This document shows positions 16,770 to 26,210 of a stretch of 64,000 nt of DNA, one piece after another. Source of the stretch: Anabaena azotica FACHB-119 (GTDB taxonomy: Bacteria; Cyanobacteriota; Cyanobacteriia; Cyanobacteriales; Nostocaceae); the NCBI RefSeq assembly GCF_014697625.1, contig NZ_JACJSG010000011.1, forward strand, positions 1-64,000. Direction: 5' to 3'. The position numbers and the translations under genes are program-made. Numbering within the stretch: the first letter of the stretch is position 1; every line of letters begins with the position of its first letter. The notes beneath the pieces were generated by a model. It did no database searches, had not been told where the DNA came from, and saw nothing but the letters and a program-made list of their open reading frames with translations.

Positions 16770-16780
16770 TAAGTAGGATC

Positions 16781-18130
16781 ATGCTCACACAGGATGTTCG
16801 CGATGCACTGGATGTAGCTGACTTAAATCGGCTGAAATGGGACTTAAATCGGCTACAACCCGTAGATGTAGGAGAGTATATTGCACAATTGCCAGAAAAG
16901 CAGAGAGCGATCGCTTTTCGTCTCCTCAACAAAGATCAAGCAATTGACGTATTTGAATATTTACCCACAGAAATTCAAGAAGAACTTATTAATTCCCTGC
17001 ATGACGCGCAAGTAGTGCAACTTGTAGAAGAGATGAGTCCTGATGAACGGGCAGAATTATTCGATGAACTGCCGGCTGGGGTAATTAAGCGCTTATTGAA
17101 AGAACTCAGTCCAGAACAAAGACAAGCCACCGCCACCATTCTCGGCTATCCCGAAGGAACAGCCGGGCGGGTGATGACGACAGAATACGTCCGGTTACGC
17201 GAAGGCTTGACAGTAGGAGAAGCCCTCAGCAAAATTCGCCGTCAAGACGAAGACAAGGAAACGATTTACTACGCCTACGTTACCGACGACAACCGAAAAC
17301 TAGTGCGGGTGGTATCTTTGCGGCAATTGTTATTCACCTTTCCCGAAGTGCTGATTCGTGATATAGCAAGCGATCGCGTAGTTAAAGTTAGAACCGATAC
17401 ACCCCAGGAAGAAGTCGCACAAGTCATGAAGCGCTATGACTTAATTGCTATCCCCGTAGTTGATAGGGAAGAGCGATTAGTCGGTATTATTACCATCGAT
17501 GATGTAGTCGATATTTTAGAAGAAGAAGCCACAGAAGACATTCAAAAGTTAGCCGGTGTAAGCGGTGATGAAGCCGCCTTATCGCCTCCCCTACTCACCA
17601 TCCGCAACCGCTTACCTTGGTTGTTGGGGATAATGGCATTGTATATTGGTGCAGCCAGTGCGATCGCCCCCTTTCAATCAGTCATTTCTGCCGTACCAGT
17701 CTTAGCCGTGATTATGCCAATATTCTCGAATACAGGCGGTACTGTTGGCATCCAAGCATTAACAGTTACCATTCGGGGTTTAGGTATAGGTGAAGTCACA
17801 CCTAAAGACACGATGAAAATTCTGCGGAAAGAAATTCTTGCAGGTTTAGGGACGGCGGTAGTTTTAGCTATCACTATGTTTGGACTGTCCTTAATTTGGG
17901 CTAAACCCCAAGAAAGATGGGTAGCTGTGATTGCTGGGACAGTCATGGCAACTAATACAATGGTGGCTGTTACACTTGGTACTTTATTACCAATGGCATT
18001 AAAACGCCTCAAACTAGACCCCGCCCTAGTTAGCGGCCCCTTAGTCACCACAATGCTAGACACCATCGGCTTCTTAACCTTCCTCACCCTAATTTCCACA
18101 GCCTTGAATGTATTTCATTTAGCAGCTTGA
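16781..18130 (+). CDS. mgtE: Magnesium transporter MgtE
   Basis: 449 residues, normal for the family. Residues 1-130 form the MgtE N domain of helical repeats (VEEMSPDERAELFDELPAG). Two CBS domains follow (about 135-260; GRVMTTEYVRL, VVDREERLVGIITIDDVVDI). The C-terminal part has five membrane helices from about 285 with the pore-related PIFSNTGGTVGIQALTV. The N and CBS domains sense cytosolic magnesium and close the channel. The gene stands alone with a long leader and a hairpin before the ribosome binding site. Confidence 0.96.
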   Translation: MLTQDVRDALDVADLNRLKWDLNRLQPVDVGEYIAQLPEKQRAIAFRLLNKDQAIDVFEYLPTEIQEELINSLHDAQVVQLVEEMSPDERAELFDELPAGVIKRLLKELSPEQRQATATILGYPEGTAGRVMTTEYVRLREGLTVGEALSKIRRQDEDKETIYYAYVTDDNRKLVRVVSLRQLLFTFPEVLIRDIASDRVVKVRTDTPQEEVAQVMKRYDLIAIPVVDREERLVGIITIDDVVDILEEEATEDIQKLAGVSGDEAALSPPLLTIRNRLPWLLGIMALYIGAASAIAPFQSVISAVPVLAVIMPIFSNTGGTVGIQALTVTIRGLGIGEVTPKDTMKILRKEILAGLGTAVVLAITMFGLSLIWAKPQERWVAVIAGTVMATNTMVAVTLGTLLPMALKRLKLDPALVSGPLVTTMLDTIGFLTFLTLISTALNVFHLAA

Positions 18131-18139
18131 TGGGTATTG

Positions 18140-18282
18140 GGGACAATGGACAATTGACAATTGACAGTTGACAGTGAATAGTGAACAGTGAATAGTGAAC
18201 AGTGGAAATAACCTGACAACTGTCAACTGACAACTGACAACTGACAACTGTCCACTGTCAACTGTCAACTGTCAACTGACCA
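18140..18282. repeat. STRR heptamer repeats between mgtE and pyrB
   Basis: Units GACAATT, GACAGTT, GAATAGT and AACAGTG, then the complementary-type CAACTGA and CAACTGT units, ending eight bases before the pyrB ATG. Any pyrB ribosome binding site is therefore inside or replaced by the repeat; no clear one is visible. Confidence 0.9.
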
Positions 18283-18289
18283 TTGATTT

Positions 18290-19291
18290 ATGCCTACCTC
18301 GACTTGGACTCGTCATCACGTACTTTCTTTAGCTGACTTCACGGCGGCTGAATACGATATTGTTTTACAAACTGCTGCTAGTTTTCAAGAGGTATTATCG
18401 CGGCGGACGAAGAAAGTACCAGCTTTACAGGGACAGGTGGTGGCGAATCTATTTTTTGAACCATCTACCCGCACTCGTAGCAGTTTTGAACTTGCTGCTA
18501 AACGTTTAAGTGCGGATACACTAAACTTTGCTGCATCTACTTCTTCCATGACCAAGGGAGAAACAATTCTTGATACAGCAAAGACATATTTAGCGATGGG
18601 AACTGATATTATGGTGATCCGCCATAAGGAAGCAGGCGTACCAAATGCGATCGCTCAAGAAATGGATCGTTTAGGTGTACGTGTTAGCGTCCTCAATGCG
18701 GGTGATGGTCAACATGAACATCCATCTCAGGGATTGTTAGATTTATTTACCATTTGTAGTTTAATTGACCCAGCTAATCCCAGGTTGGAATTGTTAAAAG
18801 GGAAAAAAATTGCGATCGTTGGTGATATCCTCCATTCCCGTGTAGCCAGGTCGAATATTTGGAGTTTAATTGCTAGCGGCGCACAAGTACATCTAGCCGC
18901 ACCACCAACTTTATTACCTAAATTCTTTGCCGAGTACATTTTTGAGGATGAACCAGTACCCCCTGGTCAACTATTTATTCATTGGGAATTAGAACCAGCT
19001 TTGCAAAATGCTGATTTTGTCATGACGCTGCGTCTGCAAAAAGAACGCATGACAGCCCATTTACTCCCCAGTTTACGCGAGTATCACCAATTATTTGGCA
19101 TTACCCGCGCCAAACTCCAACGATGTCAGCCAAACGTCAAAGTTTTACACCCCGGCCCAGTTAACCGTGGCGTAGAAATTAGTTCCGACTTGATGGATGA
19201 CCCAGAATTTAGTTTGATTCAGTCTCAAGTCACCAGTGGCGTAGCTGTACGCATGGCTTTATTGTACCTAATAGGTAGCGGTAAAACCTAA
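18290..19291 (+). CDS. pyrB: Aspartate carbamoyltransferase catalytic subunit
   Basis: 333 residues, slightly above the enteric 311 but usual for cyanobacteria. It makes carbamoyl-aspartate from carbamoyl phosphate and aspartate, the committed step of pyrimidine synthesis in the cytosol. [19 protein letters not shown] (55-73) is the carbamoyl-phosphate site. [13 protein letters not shown], and [16 protein letters not shown] near the C-terminus, complete the active site. No regulatory pyrI gene is nearby. Heptamer repeats fill the upstream gap. Confidence 0.97.
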   Translation: MPTSTWTRHHVLSLADFTAAEYDIVLQTAASFQEVLSRRTKKVPALQGQVVANLFFEPSTRTRSSFELAAKRLSADTLNFAASTSSMTKGETILDTAKTYLAMGTDIMVIRHKEAGVPNAIAQEMDRLGVRVSVLNAGDGQHEHPSQGLLDLFTICSLIDPANPRLELLKGKKIAIVGDILHSRVARSNIWSLIASGAQVHLAAPPTLLPKFFAEYIFEDEPVPPGQLFIHWELEPALQNADFVMTLRLQKERMTAHLLPSLREYHQLFGITRAKLQRCQPNVKVLHPGPVNRGVEISSDLMDDPEFSLIQSQVTSGVAVRMALLYLIGSGKT

Positions 19292-19351
19292 TTAAGTGCT
19301 GAGTGCTGAGTACTGAGTAAAGAAGGATTATTTATTAATTACGAATTACTA

Positions 19352-20635
19352 TCACTCTTGCGCTCCAGCTTGCTTTAAACTCTGAACTATACTCCTAAAG
19401 CCATTAAACTCGGCAATCATTAAAGCTGTGTAACCACCACGGTTTTTTAAATTTGTATCAGCCCCAGTTTCCAGCAAGATTTGCACTGCTTTGTTGTAAC
19501 CACCAGAAGCAGCCCAAATTAAAGCTGTAGCGCCTACAGAGTCTTGGTAATTAGCATTAGCACCTTTCGCCAACAATAACTGAATTATCCCTGGATGATT
19601 ACGTTCTGTAGCTTTGATTAAGGGGCTTTTACCATCGCCTGCGGGAATGTTAACATCAACACCGTAGTCTAATAATATCTTTACTGTTTCGGTATGACCT
19701 TGAGATACTGCTAAGGTTAAAGCTGTCTCACCTAGATTGTTTTCATTTAAACTTGCGCCAGAACCCAGTAATGTTGCGACTATCTGATGATGTCCCTGCA
19801 ATGCTGCTACTAATAACGGTGTATCGCCCAAGTTGTTTTTAATTTGCGTATCTGCACCGTGGTTAAGTAACACTTGTACCACATCAACGTAGCCTTCCAC
19901 CGTAGCCAAGTGTAGAGCTGTTTCACCATCTTGGTCTTGGTGATTTACTTTTGCACCTCTGTTTAGTAGAATTTCTGCGATCGCTCCATTTCCTGCTGCT
20001 ACACCTGCTAACAATGCTGTCCCACCATCTTGATTTTCTTGGTTGACATCAGCCCCAACAGCTAGCAACACTTCCACCACATTCAAATGTCCCAAATCAG
20101 CTGCTAGCATCAACAGCGTATCCCCTACTTCATCTTGGGTATTAGCATCTGCACCGCTTTGTAGAATTAACTCCACTACAGCAGCTTGTCCTTGTTTGAC
20201 AGCCAATTTTAAAGCATTGTCATCATCTTTATCAGTAATATTAACATCAGCACCAGCAGCTAATAAAACCCGTACCACTTCTACATAACCCTTCAAAGCT
20301 GCTGCCATTAAAGCTGTACTACCATCTTCATTGGTAATATTTACATCAGCGCCTCTAGAAATTAATAGCTGTACAATGTCAACTTGTTTAGCAATAGCAG
20401 CCAACATCAAAGCCGTCAAACCATAGCGCTTTCTCTTCAAATTCACATTTGCCCCAGCATCGAGGAGCGATCGCACAATTTCCGTATACCCGAGATTAGC
20501 AGCAAACATTAACGCCGTAGTGCCATCGCGATCGCACCCATCCACCCTAACACCAGCCGCCAGCAGCGCACCCAGACCTTTGATATCGCCACTTTTCGCA
20601 GCCTTTAGCAATAAAATCTCGTTGTGATCACTCAT
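19352..20635 (-). CDS. Ankyrin-repeat protein
   Basis: 427 residues from the ATG at 20635 (MSDHNEILLLKAAKSGDI). A further upstream start at 20707 would add 24 residues of unlikely composition. Almost the whole chain is about 13 ankyrin repeats of 33 residues (pattern DxxGxTALMLAAxxGHxxVVxxLLxAGADVN), with no other domain. Such proteins are protein-protein adaptors in the cytosol; the partner is unknown. The repeats are similar but not identical, so they are not a recent expansion. Confidence 0.93.
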   Translation of the reverse strand: MSDHNEILLLKAAKSGDIKGLGALLAAGVRVDGCDRDGTTALMFAANLGYTEIVRSLLDAGANVNLKRKRYGLTALMLAAIAKQVDIVQLLISRGADVNITNEDGSTALMAAALKGYVEVVRVLLAAGADVNITDKDDDNALKLAVKQGQAAVVELILQSGADANTQDEVGDTLLMLAADLGHLNVVEVLLAVGADVNQENQDGGTALLAGVAAGNGAIAEILLNRGAKVNHQDQDGETALHLATVEGYVDVVQVLLNHGADTQIKNNLGDTPLLVAALQGHHQIVATLLGSGASLNENNLGETALTLAVSQGHTETVKILLDYGVDVNIPAGDGKSPLIKATERNHPGIIQLLLAKGANANYQDSVGATALIWAASGGYNKAVQILLETGADTNLKNRGGYTALMIAEFNGFRSIVQSLKQAGAQE

Positions 20636-20743
20636 GTATAAATCCCAATAGGGAGTTAAATATCTAGTTCCAGAATTAAGTCTCAGATGCTTTAGGTACT
20701 TTGGCAAGATACTCGCCGATTTTCGTTACCTCACTAGCCGAAA

Positions 20744-20849
20744 TATAGCGATCGCCACATAGGGCGCGGACATTTATGAATCATAAAATCCTTACAACGA
20801 AAAGCTTTCTTACCTATCACCTGTCACCTGTCACCTGTCCCCTGCTATA
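20744..20849 (-). mobile_element. TATAGC-ended short repeat, copy at 20.7 kb
   Basis: 106 bp from TATAGCGATCGCCACAT to CCCCTGCTATA, inverse orientation to 41462. It contains CACCTGTCACCTGTC heptamers near one end. The rest of the gap to 21201 is AT-rich, with several TTGTATA/TTGTATC words (20888-20958) and no gene. Confidence 0.65.
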
Positions 20850-21201
20850 TATGATTGCTAAGTGTTCGGCATATAAATACACCTTATCTTGTATATAATC
20901 ACCATTACTTTGTATAATCTTGTATCTTGTCTATATTTACCATCAGTTTGTATAGATTTTTTGACAGCTTTTAAATAATATTTTTTTCTAACTTTGTGAG
21001 AAATTCCCTTAATAACTATTGAGCGCCAATCCTATGTCAAAATAAAGGTAATTTGTTACCTAGAGGTCAGCAAACACTCTACAAGCTAAGAGGAAATGTA
21101 ATAAAATACACAACGAAGTGATAAAAATGTCACTTCTCCAGCCTCTAGCCTAAGCGCCTCTAACCCTTATTTTCCAGTTAGACAAAGGATAGACCTGAGC
21201 A

Positions 21202-21813
21202 ATGGCAAACCCAAATAACCAAAATCAAGCAGACGCGATCCCTAGCACCGTTGAACAGAAAGCGCCCTCTGTCTCTGAAGAAAACGCCCCCAGCACTAGC
21301 GAAGCAGTAGCGACAAACATTCCTACCGCGAATACGCCAGATCCCGCAACGGCTAACCCAGAAACTAATCCTAACGCGGCCAAACCAGCAGAAAAACCTG
21401 CCCCAGCCGCAGCCAAAGCCGCAAAAAAAGAGAAAGCCCCAGCAGTGGAAGACAAGCCATTTGTAGAGTTCATGGAGCAAGATTATTTGCCAGCTTTGCA
21501 AAAAGCGATCGCCTCAGAAGGAGTGAAAGATTTACAGCTTTCCTTCGCCAAGCAAAAGCTACCCATCGCTGGTATAGCATCCTCTGAAGAATGCTGGCAA
21601 GTAATTGGCAGTTGGCAAAGCGGCCAGCGCCAGTTTAATGTCTATTTCCCCGATGAAGACATCCAGGGCAAAAAAGGCTTTTCCTGCAATGAAGGCAGAA
21701 GACCCAGCACTCTAGAATCATTCTTAATTGACGAGCGGAAAATTACCCTTGATATGTTGGTATCTCGTCTTGTCTATCGCTTGAATGGTCAAAAATGGCT
21801 AGGTAGGAATTAA
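21202..21813 (+). CDS. DUF2996-family protein (relative of plant LPA3)
   Basis: 203 residues. Residues 1-85 are a low-complexity Pro/Ala/Lys/Glu-rich tail. Residues 90-203 are the conserved domain (EQDYLPALQKAIASEGVKDL, CWQVIGSWQSGQRQFNVYF, PSTLESFLIDERKITLDML, RLNGQKWLGRN), which I recognise as DUF2996, confined to cyanobacteria and plastids. The Arabidopsis member LOW PSII ACCUMULATION 3 helps photosystem II assembly; a similar role here is inference. There is no signal or membrane helix. ATG 21202 with weak GGATAG upstream. Confidence 0.85.
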   Translation: MANPNNQNQADAIPSTVEQKAPSVSEENAPSTSEAVATNIPTANTPDPATANPETNPNAAKPAEKPAPAAAKAAKKEKAPAVEDKPFVEFMEQDYLPALQKAIASEGVKDLQLSFAKQKLPIAGIASSEECWQVIGSWQSGQRQFNVYFPDEDIQGKKGFSCNEGRRPSTLESFLIDERKITLDMLVSRLVYRLNGQKWLGRN

Positions 21814-22015
21814 GGGAGTGGGGAGATGGGGGAGCAGAGGAGCAGGGGAGCAGAGGAGCAGGGGAGCAGGGGAGCAGGGGAGCAGAGGAGCAGAGGAGCA
21901 GAGGAGCAGAGGAGAAAATAATTACTCCCCCTTTCCCTTTTCCCTTTTCCCTTCCCCCTTCCCCCTTCCCCCTTCCCCTTTCCCCTTTCCCCCTTCCCCT
22001 TTCCCCCTCCCAAAT
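21814..22015. repeat. G-rich then C-rich strand-biased repeat
   Basis: About 100 bp of GGAGCAGAGGAGCAGGGG units, a short ATAATTACTCC centre, then about 90 bp of CCCTTTCCCCC units. Close to identical in its centre to 15190-15270. Open frames through it on both strands are low-complexity artefacts. Confidence 0.9.
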
Positions 22016-22175
22016 TGTTGCAACTCTTAACGTTTTCTCTACCAGTTTGCCTCTACACCTTGGTAGACTGAGATTTATACAAATTCAATATTGTCTGCTG
22101 TTACGTCTTGTGAGGGCATAACCTTTAGCTTTCACGGCGTGGTCAAGATAATAAAAACAAAAGAGCAGTTAGGAC

Positions 22176-23252
22176 ATGGTAGATTCCCTAAAAAAGCCAG
22201 GCTTTGAAGAAATACGGCCAGGAATTAAAGTCCCGGCCAAGGAAACTCTATTAACACCCCGGTTTTACACCACTGATTTTGATGAGATGGCACGGATGGA
22301 CATCTCCGTCAACGAAGACGAGCTGAGAGCCATTCTCGAAGAGTTCCGTGCTGACTACAACCGTCATCACTTTGTGCGGGATGCCGAGTTTGCACAATCC
22401 TGGGATCACATTGACGGGGATACTCGCCGCTTGTTCGTGGAATTTTTAGAACGGTCTTGTACGGCAGAATTCTCCGGCTTTTTGCTTTACAAGGAACTCG
22501 GTCGCCGTTTGAAAGACAAAAGCCCCGTTTTGGCTGAATGCTTTAACCTGATGTCACGGGATGAAGCACGCCACGCTGGCTTCTTGAACAAAGCGATGTC
22601 AGATTTTAACCTGTCTCTTGACTTAGGATTTTTAACCAAGAGCCGCAATTACACATTCTTTAAGCCAAAATTTATTTTCTACGCGACCTATCTTTCAGAA
22701 AAGATAGGTTACTGGCGCTATATCACCATTTATCGCCATTTAGAAGCGCATCCTGAAGACAGAATTTATCCAATTTTCCGTTTCTTTGAAAACTGGTGTC
22801 AGGATGAAAACCGTCACGGTGATTTCTTTGATGCAATTATGAAATCCCAGCCGCAAATGTTGAACGACTGGAGGGCGAAACTATGGAGTCGCTTCTTCCT
22901 GTTGTCGGTATTTGCCACCATGTATCTCAACGATATTCAGCGTAAAGACTTCTACGCTTCTATCGGTTTAGATGCGCGGGAATATGACATCTATGTAATT
23001 AAGAAGACCAACGAAACCGCAGGTAGAGTCTTCCCTGTAATTCTGGATGTGGATAGTCCAGAATTTTACGAGCGTTTGGATATCTGTGTCCAGAATAACG
23101 AAAAGTTAGCGGCGATCGCCGAATCCAAAACACCAAAATTCCTGCAATTCTTCCAAAAATTACCAGTATTGGTTTCCACTGGTTGGCAGTTATTGCGCCT
23201 GTACTTAATGAAGCCAATTGATGCTGTTTCCGCTCAAGGTGCAGCGCGTTAA
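22176..23252 (+). CDS. acsF: Magnesium-protoporphyrin IX monomethyl ester oxidative cyclase (aerobic)
   Basis: 358 residues, typical for AcsF/ChlE/CycI. It forms the fifth ring of chlorophyll using oxygen and a di-iron centre at the membrane surface. Seen: the opening [20 protein letters not shown], the iron ligand blocks around [15 protein letters not shown] and [14 protein letters not shown] (ExxH), and the second pair [14 protein letters not shown]. All ligand glutamates and histidines are present. A terminator follows closely, so it is likely monocistronic. Confidence 0.97.
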   Translation: MVDSLKKPGFEEIRPGIKVPAKETLLTPRFYTTDFDEMARMDISVNEDELRAILEEFRADYNRHHFVRDAEFAQSWDHIDGDTRRLFVEFLERSCTAEFSGFLLYKELGRRLKDKSPVLAECFNLMSRDEARHAGFLNKAMSDFNLSLDLGFLTKSRNYTFFKPKFIFYATYLSEKIGYWRYITIYRHLEAHPEDRIYPIFRFFENWCQDENRHGDFFDAIMKSQPQMLNDWRAKLWSRFFLLSVFATMYLNDIQRKDFYASIGLDAREYDIYVIKKTNETAGRVFPVILDVDSPEFYERLDICVQNNEKLAAIAESKTPKFLQFFQKLPVLVSTGWQLLRLYLMKPIDAVSAQGAAR

Positions 23253-23275
23253 GTTCTCAAATTTAGACAATATTT

Positions 23276-23309
23276 AAGTGGTTCTGTTTTATACAGAGCC
23301 ACTTTTTTA
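23276..23309 (+). terminator. Rho-independent terminator of acsF
   Basis: AAGTGGTTCTG (23276-23286) pairs with CAGAGCCACTT (23294-23304, one G-U pair) over a 7-base loop, followed by six T. It begins 23 bp after the acsF stop. Confidence 0.9.
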
Positions 23310-23341
23310 TAGTAGGGGACAGGGGACAGGTTAAAGTAACA

Positions 23342-23478
23342 TGAGTTCGATGAACCTCTCCCTCCCAACCTCCCTCTCCTACGAGGAGAGGGAGGAGAAA
23401 CGAAAAACCTCACCCCCGACCCCTCTCCTCGAAGGAGAGGGGTCGGGGGTGAGGTCAAAACAAAGCTGGTCGAACTCA
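23342..23478. mobile_element. 137-bp element with terminal inverted repeats and two nested hairpins
   Basis: TGAGTTCGA (23342-23350) and TCGAACTCA (23470-23478) bound it. Inside are a 12-bp stem (23369-23380/23384-23395, core CCTCCCTCTCCT) and a perfect 22-bp stem with a 3-base loop (23408-23429/23433-23454). It ends 2 bp before the hisC stop. Confidence 0.75.
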
Positions 23479-23480
23479 CG

Positions 23481-24530
23481 TTAAAGTAAGGGTTTTAATG
23501 TCTGTACCAAAATTTGATTTTGCTCATCAGTACCGACAGTGATGCGTAGTTTATCTTCTAGTCCTGGTTGCTTGAAGTAGCGGATGAGAATTTTCTGTTC
23601 TTTGAGTTTTTGATAGAGGTATTCGGCGTTTCCTGCGGGGGGTTGGGTGAGTAAAAAATTGCCGTGGGAGTCCCATACACGGAAACCCAAATTTGTCAAG
23701 TCTGTTGCTAGCTGAGTCCTTGATGCTTTAACCTTGGCTACACAAGCATTTTTATAGGCTTGGTCATTGATGGCGGCTGTAGCAACTTTGCAGGCGATCG
23801 CATCAATGTTATAGCTATCTTTCACTTTCAACAATCCGTCCAATAACTGAGGATTGCCTATCCCAAACCCTAAACGCAACCCCGCCAAGGAATATCCCTT
23901 AGACAGCGTGCGAATCAAAATCACATTTTCATATTCCTGAACCAAATCTAAAGCACTTGCTTCAGCAAAATCTACATAAGCCTCATCAATAACTAACACC
24001 CCAGATAATTCACTAGCTAACTTGCGTAAATCATCATTGGGTACAACATGACCAGAAGGACTATTGGGTGATGCAATAAATGTCACACATCCATTAGCGG
24101 CAATCAATTCCGCCACAGGTAAAACATTGTCTTCTTTGTAGGGAATCTCTAAAATGTCCGCCGCCTGCATCTCGGTTAATGTACGATAAAGTACATAAGT
24201 AGGAATAGGATAGACCACCTTTCGTCCCGGTTCAGCACAAGCGCGAATGACTATGCTTAAGATTTCATCACTACCATTACCAACAATAATCCAATCATCA
24301 GGAACACCTAAAACTTTACTTGCGGCTTGTCTAAACTCACCGCCAAATGGTTCTGGATATCGCCGTAACCATTCGCTATCAATATCTTTGAGTGCTGCTA
24401 ACGCCGCAGGCGAAGGGGGGTAAGGGTTCTCGTTACTGTTGAGTTTAATCACCTGTGTACCCCGTGGTGGCTGTTCACCAGGGACATAGCTAGCCATAGC
24501 CTCTACATTAGACCGAAAGTAATTATTCAT
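23481..24530 (-). CDS. hisC: Histidinol-phosphate aminotransferase
   Basis: 349 residues from the ATG at 24530 (MNNYFRSNVEAMASYVPGEQ), the normal length. A TTG 45 bp upstream would add residues encoded by a repeat hairpin (24531-24573) and is rejected. It is a fold-type I PLP enzyme that converts imidazole-acetol phosphate to histidinol phosphate in histidine synthesis. NSNENPYPPSP, NGSDEILSI, SPNSPSGHV, VIDEAYVDFAE and the PLP-lysine block RTLSKGYSLAGLRLGFG are all intact. Not in a his operon, as usual in cyanobacteria. Confidence 0.94.
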   Translation of the reverse strand: MNNYFRSNVEAMASYVPGEQPPRGTQVIKLNSNENPYPPSPAALAALKDIDSEWLRRYPEPFGGEFRQAASKVLGVPDDWIIVGNGSDEILSIVIRACAEPGRKVVYPIPTYVLYRTLTEMQAADILEIPYKEDNVLPVAELIAANGCVTFIASPNSPSGHVVPNDDLRKLASELSGVLVIDEAYVDFAEASALDLVQEYENVILIRTLSKGYSLAGLRLGFGIGNPQLLDGLLKVKDSYNIDAIACKVATAAINDQAYKNACVAKVKASRTQLATDLTNLGFRVWDSHGNFLLTQPPAGNAEYLYQKLKEQKILIRYFKQPGLEDKLRITVGTDEQNQILVQTLKPLL

Positions 24531-24573
24531 CAGAAAAATGGGTAGAAACCCCGTCCTTCTTGGACGGCTTGAC
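24531..24573. repeat. IS200/IS605 left-end-like hairpin next to the hisC start
   Basis: AGAAAAATGGGTAGAAACC then CCGTCCTTCTTGGACGG. It resembles the left end of the IS608-like insertion at 61628 (AAAAACTGGGTTTAAAGCC, then GCCCTTCTAGGGC). It is probably a relic of such an element. The remainder of the gap to 24806 shows nothing recognisable. Confidence 0.5.
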
Positions 24574-24810
24574 AAATCAATCGGCTATGCGCCAGGAATT
24601 ATAAGACCAATTGATAATTCACTACAAATATCTGTAAAAAATAAAAGTTTTTAATATCACATTTCCTCAGACTTAAATACTATCCAGAGAGTGATGAACT
24701 CGTAAGCTGAAAGAGTTAAATTATTCAGATAGATTCTACTTCTACTTAAGGCTTGGTGACAAACCAAGTCTTTTCCCATATAAAAATTCGATTTCTAGAA
24801 ACATCTCAGT

Positions 24811-24936
24811 CAGGGCATACGCAACTGGCACATAGGGTAGGGTGCGTCAGATGTGGAAAATCCTTCAATCTGTACGAAATTATTGGGGCTGACGCACCCT
24901 ACAGTTAGTTTGATGATGACACTTGCGTAAGTCCTA
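24811..24936 (+). mobile_element. 126-bp MITE, family 1, copy A
   Basis: Begins CAGGGCATACGCAACTGGCA and ends GACACTTGCGTAAGTCCTA. An inner inverted pair TAGGGTGCGTCAG / CTGACGCACCCTA is separated by about 35 bp. It is flanked by the 5-bp direct repeat TCAGT (24806-24810 and 24937-24941). Too short to code for anything. Confidence 0.85.
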
Positions 24937-24974
24937 TCAGTATTTGTAGGGTGGGCATTGCCCACCGTAGATGA

Positions 24975-26210
24975 TTATAGTTTAAACTTTTCGGTAATTC
25001 GCTTCATTGCTTCTTCTACATTCTCCCGACTGTTAAATGCAGAAATGCGGAAGTAGCCTTCACCCGCCGCACCAAAGCCAGAACCAGGGGTTCCCACTAC
25101 GTTAACGGTTTGTAGTAGCTTGTCGAAGAAATCCCAACTGGAAAGTCCATTGGGGGTTTTTACCCAAACATAAGGCGCATTGACACCACCGTATACTGAT
25201 AGTCCTGCGGCTGTGAGTTTCTCACGGATGATTTTGGCATTTTCCAAATAGAAGTTGACAAGCGCTTTGACTTGTGATTTTCCTGCTTCTGAATACACCG
25301 CTTCCGCTCCCCGTTGGACAATATAAGATACACCATTGAACTTAGTAGACTGGCGACGGTTCCACAATTTCCACAGTTCCACATCAGAACCATCGGCGGC
25401 TTTGGCTGTTAGGGTTTTGGGGACAACAGTTAAGGCGCAACGAGTCCCGGTGAAGCCAGCATTTTTGGAGAAGGAACGAAACTCGATCGCCACTTCTCTT
25501 GCCCCTTCAATTTCATAGATAGAATGGGGTAGAGTCGGGTCGGTGATGTATGATTCGTAGGCAGCATCAAAGAAAATAATTGAGTTATTCGCTTTAGCAT
25601 AATCCACCCACGCCTTGAGATGTTCTTTAGTGGCGGTTGCACCTGTGGGGTTATTGGGAAAGCACAGATAAATTAAGTCTACCTTTTGGGAAGGAATTTC
25701 CGCAGTGAAGTTGTTCTGGGCGGTGACAGGTAAATAAACTAAACCTGCAAACTCGCCTTTGTCGTTAGCAGGGCCAGTATGTCCTGCCATAACATTGGTG
25801 TCTACATATACTGGATAAACAGGATCAGTGACAGCAATAGTATTGTTATTGCCAAAAATATCGAGAATGTTGCCTGTATCGCATTTAGAACCGTCGGAAA
25901 TGAAGATTTCCGACGCATCTACCTCTGCACCCCGTGCTTGGAAATCTTGGCTAGCAATTTTCTCTCGCAACCAAGCATAACCTTGTTCTGGGCCGTAACC
26001 TTTAAAAGAAGCGCGATCGCCCATTTCTTCCACTGCCTTAATCATGGCAGTACGGCAAGCTTCCGGCAAGGGTTCTGTCACATCACCAATACCCAAGCGA
26101 ATAATCTTAGCATCCGGGTTAGCTTCCGCAAAGGCATTTACCCGCCGCGCAATTTCGGGAAATAGGTAGCCTGCTTTCAGTTTGAGATAGTTATCGTTAA
26201 TCGTTGCCAT
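24975..26210 (-). CDS. dapL: LL-diaminopimelate aminotransferase
   Basis: 411 residues, the family's size. It converts tetrahydrodipicolinate directly to LL-diaminopimelate in the plant/cyanobacterial lysine and peptidoglycan route, with glutamate as amino donor. The opening [31 protein letters not shown], the [15 protein letters not shown] block and the PLP-lysine segment [17 protein letters not shown] are characteristic of DapL and separate it from aspartate aminotransferases. Start ATG 26210. The gene stands alone, with a MITE and a GTAGGGTGGGC-type palindrome (24945-24970) just after its stop. Confidence 0.96.
   Translation of the reverse strand: MATINDNYLKLKAGYLFPEIARRVNAFAEANPDAKIIRLGIGDVTEPLPEACRTAMIKAVEEMGDRASFKGYGPEQGYAWLREKIASQDFQARGAEVDASEIFISDGSKCDTGNILDIFGNNNTIAVTDPVYPVYVDTNVMAGHTGPANDKGEFAGLVYLPVTAQNNFTAEIPSQKVDLIYLCFPNNPTGATATKEHLKAWVDYAKANNSIIFFDAAYESYITDPTLPHSIYEIEGAREVAIEFRSFSKNAGFTGTRCALTVVPKTLTAKAADGSDVELWKLWNRRQSTKFNGVSYIVQRGAEAVYSEAGKSQVKALVNFYLENAKIIREKLTAAGLSVYGGVNAPYVWVKTPNGLSSWDFFDKLLQTVNVVGTPGSGFGAAGEGYFRISAFNSRENVEEAMKRITEKFKL

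Noticed and set aside
16307..16780. M-box (ykoK) magnesium riboswitch ahead of mgtE
   Set aside because: I could not find the conserved M-box core; only unspecific hairpins are visible.
17674..18099. 141-codon open frame on the minus strand within mgtE
   Set aside because: Shadow of the MgtE membrane domain, which is unambiguous on the plus strand.
19352..20707. Upstream start of the ankyrin gene at 20707
   Set aside because: The extra 24 residues do not resemble ankyrin proteins, and the ATG at 20635 begins a typical MSDHNEILLLKAAKSGD opening.
21225..22030. Several low-complexity frames (Gly/Ala-, Arg/Gly- or Pro/Leu-rich) on both strands
   Set aside because: Produced by the Pro/Ala-rich coding region of the DUF2996 gene and the GGAGCAG/CCCTTT repeat; no ribosome binding site or conserved sequence.
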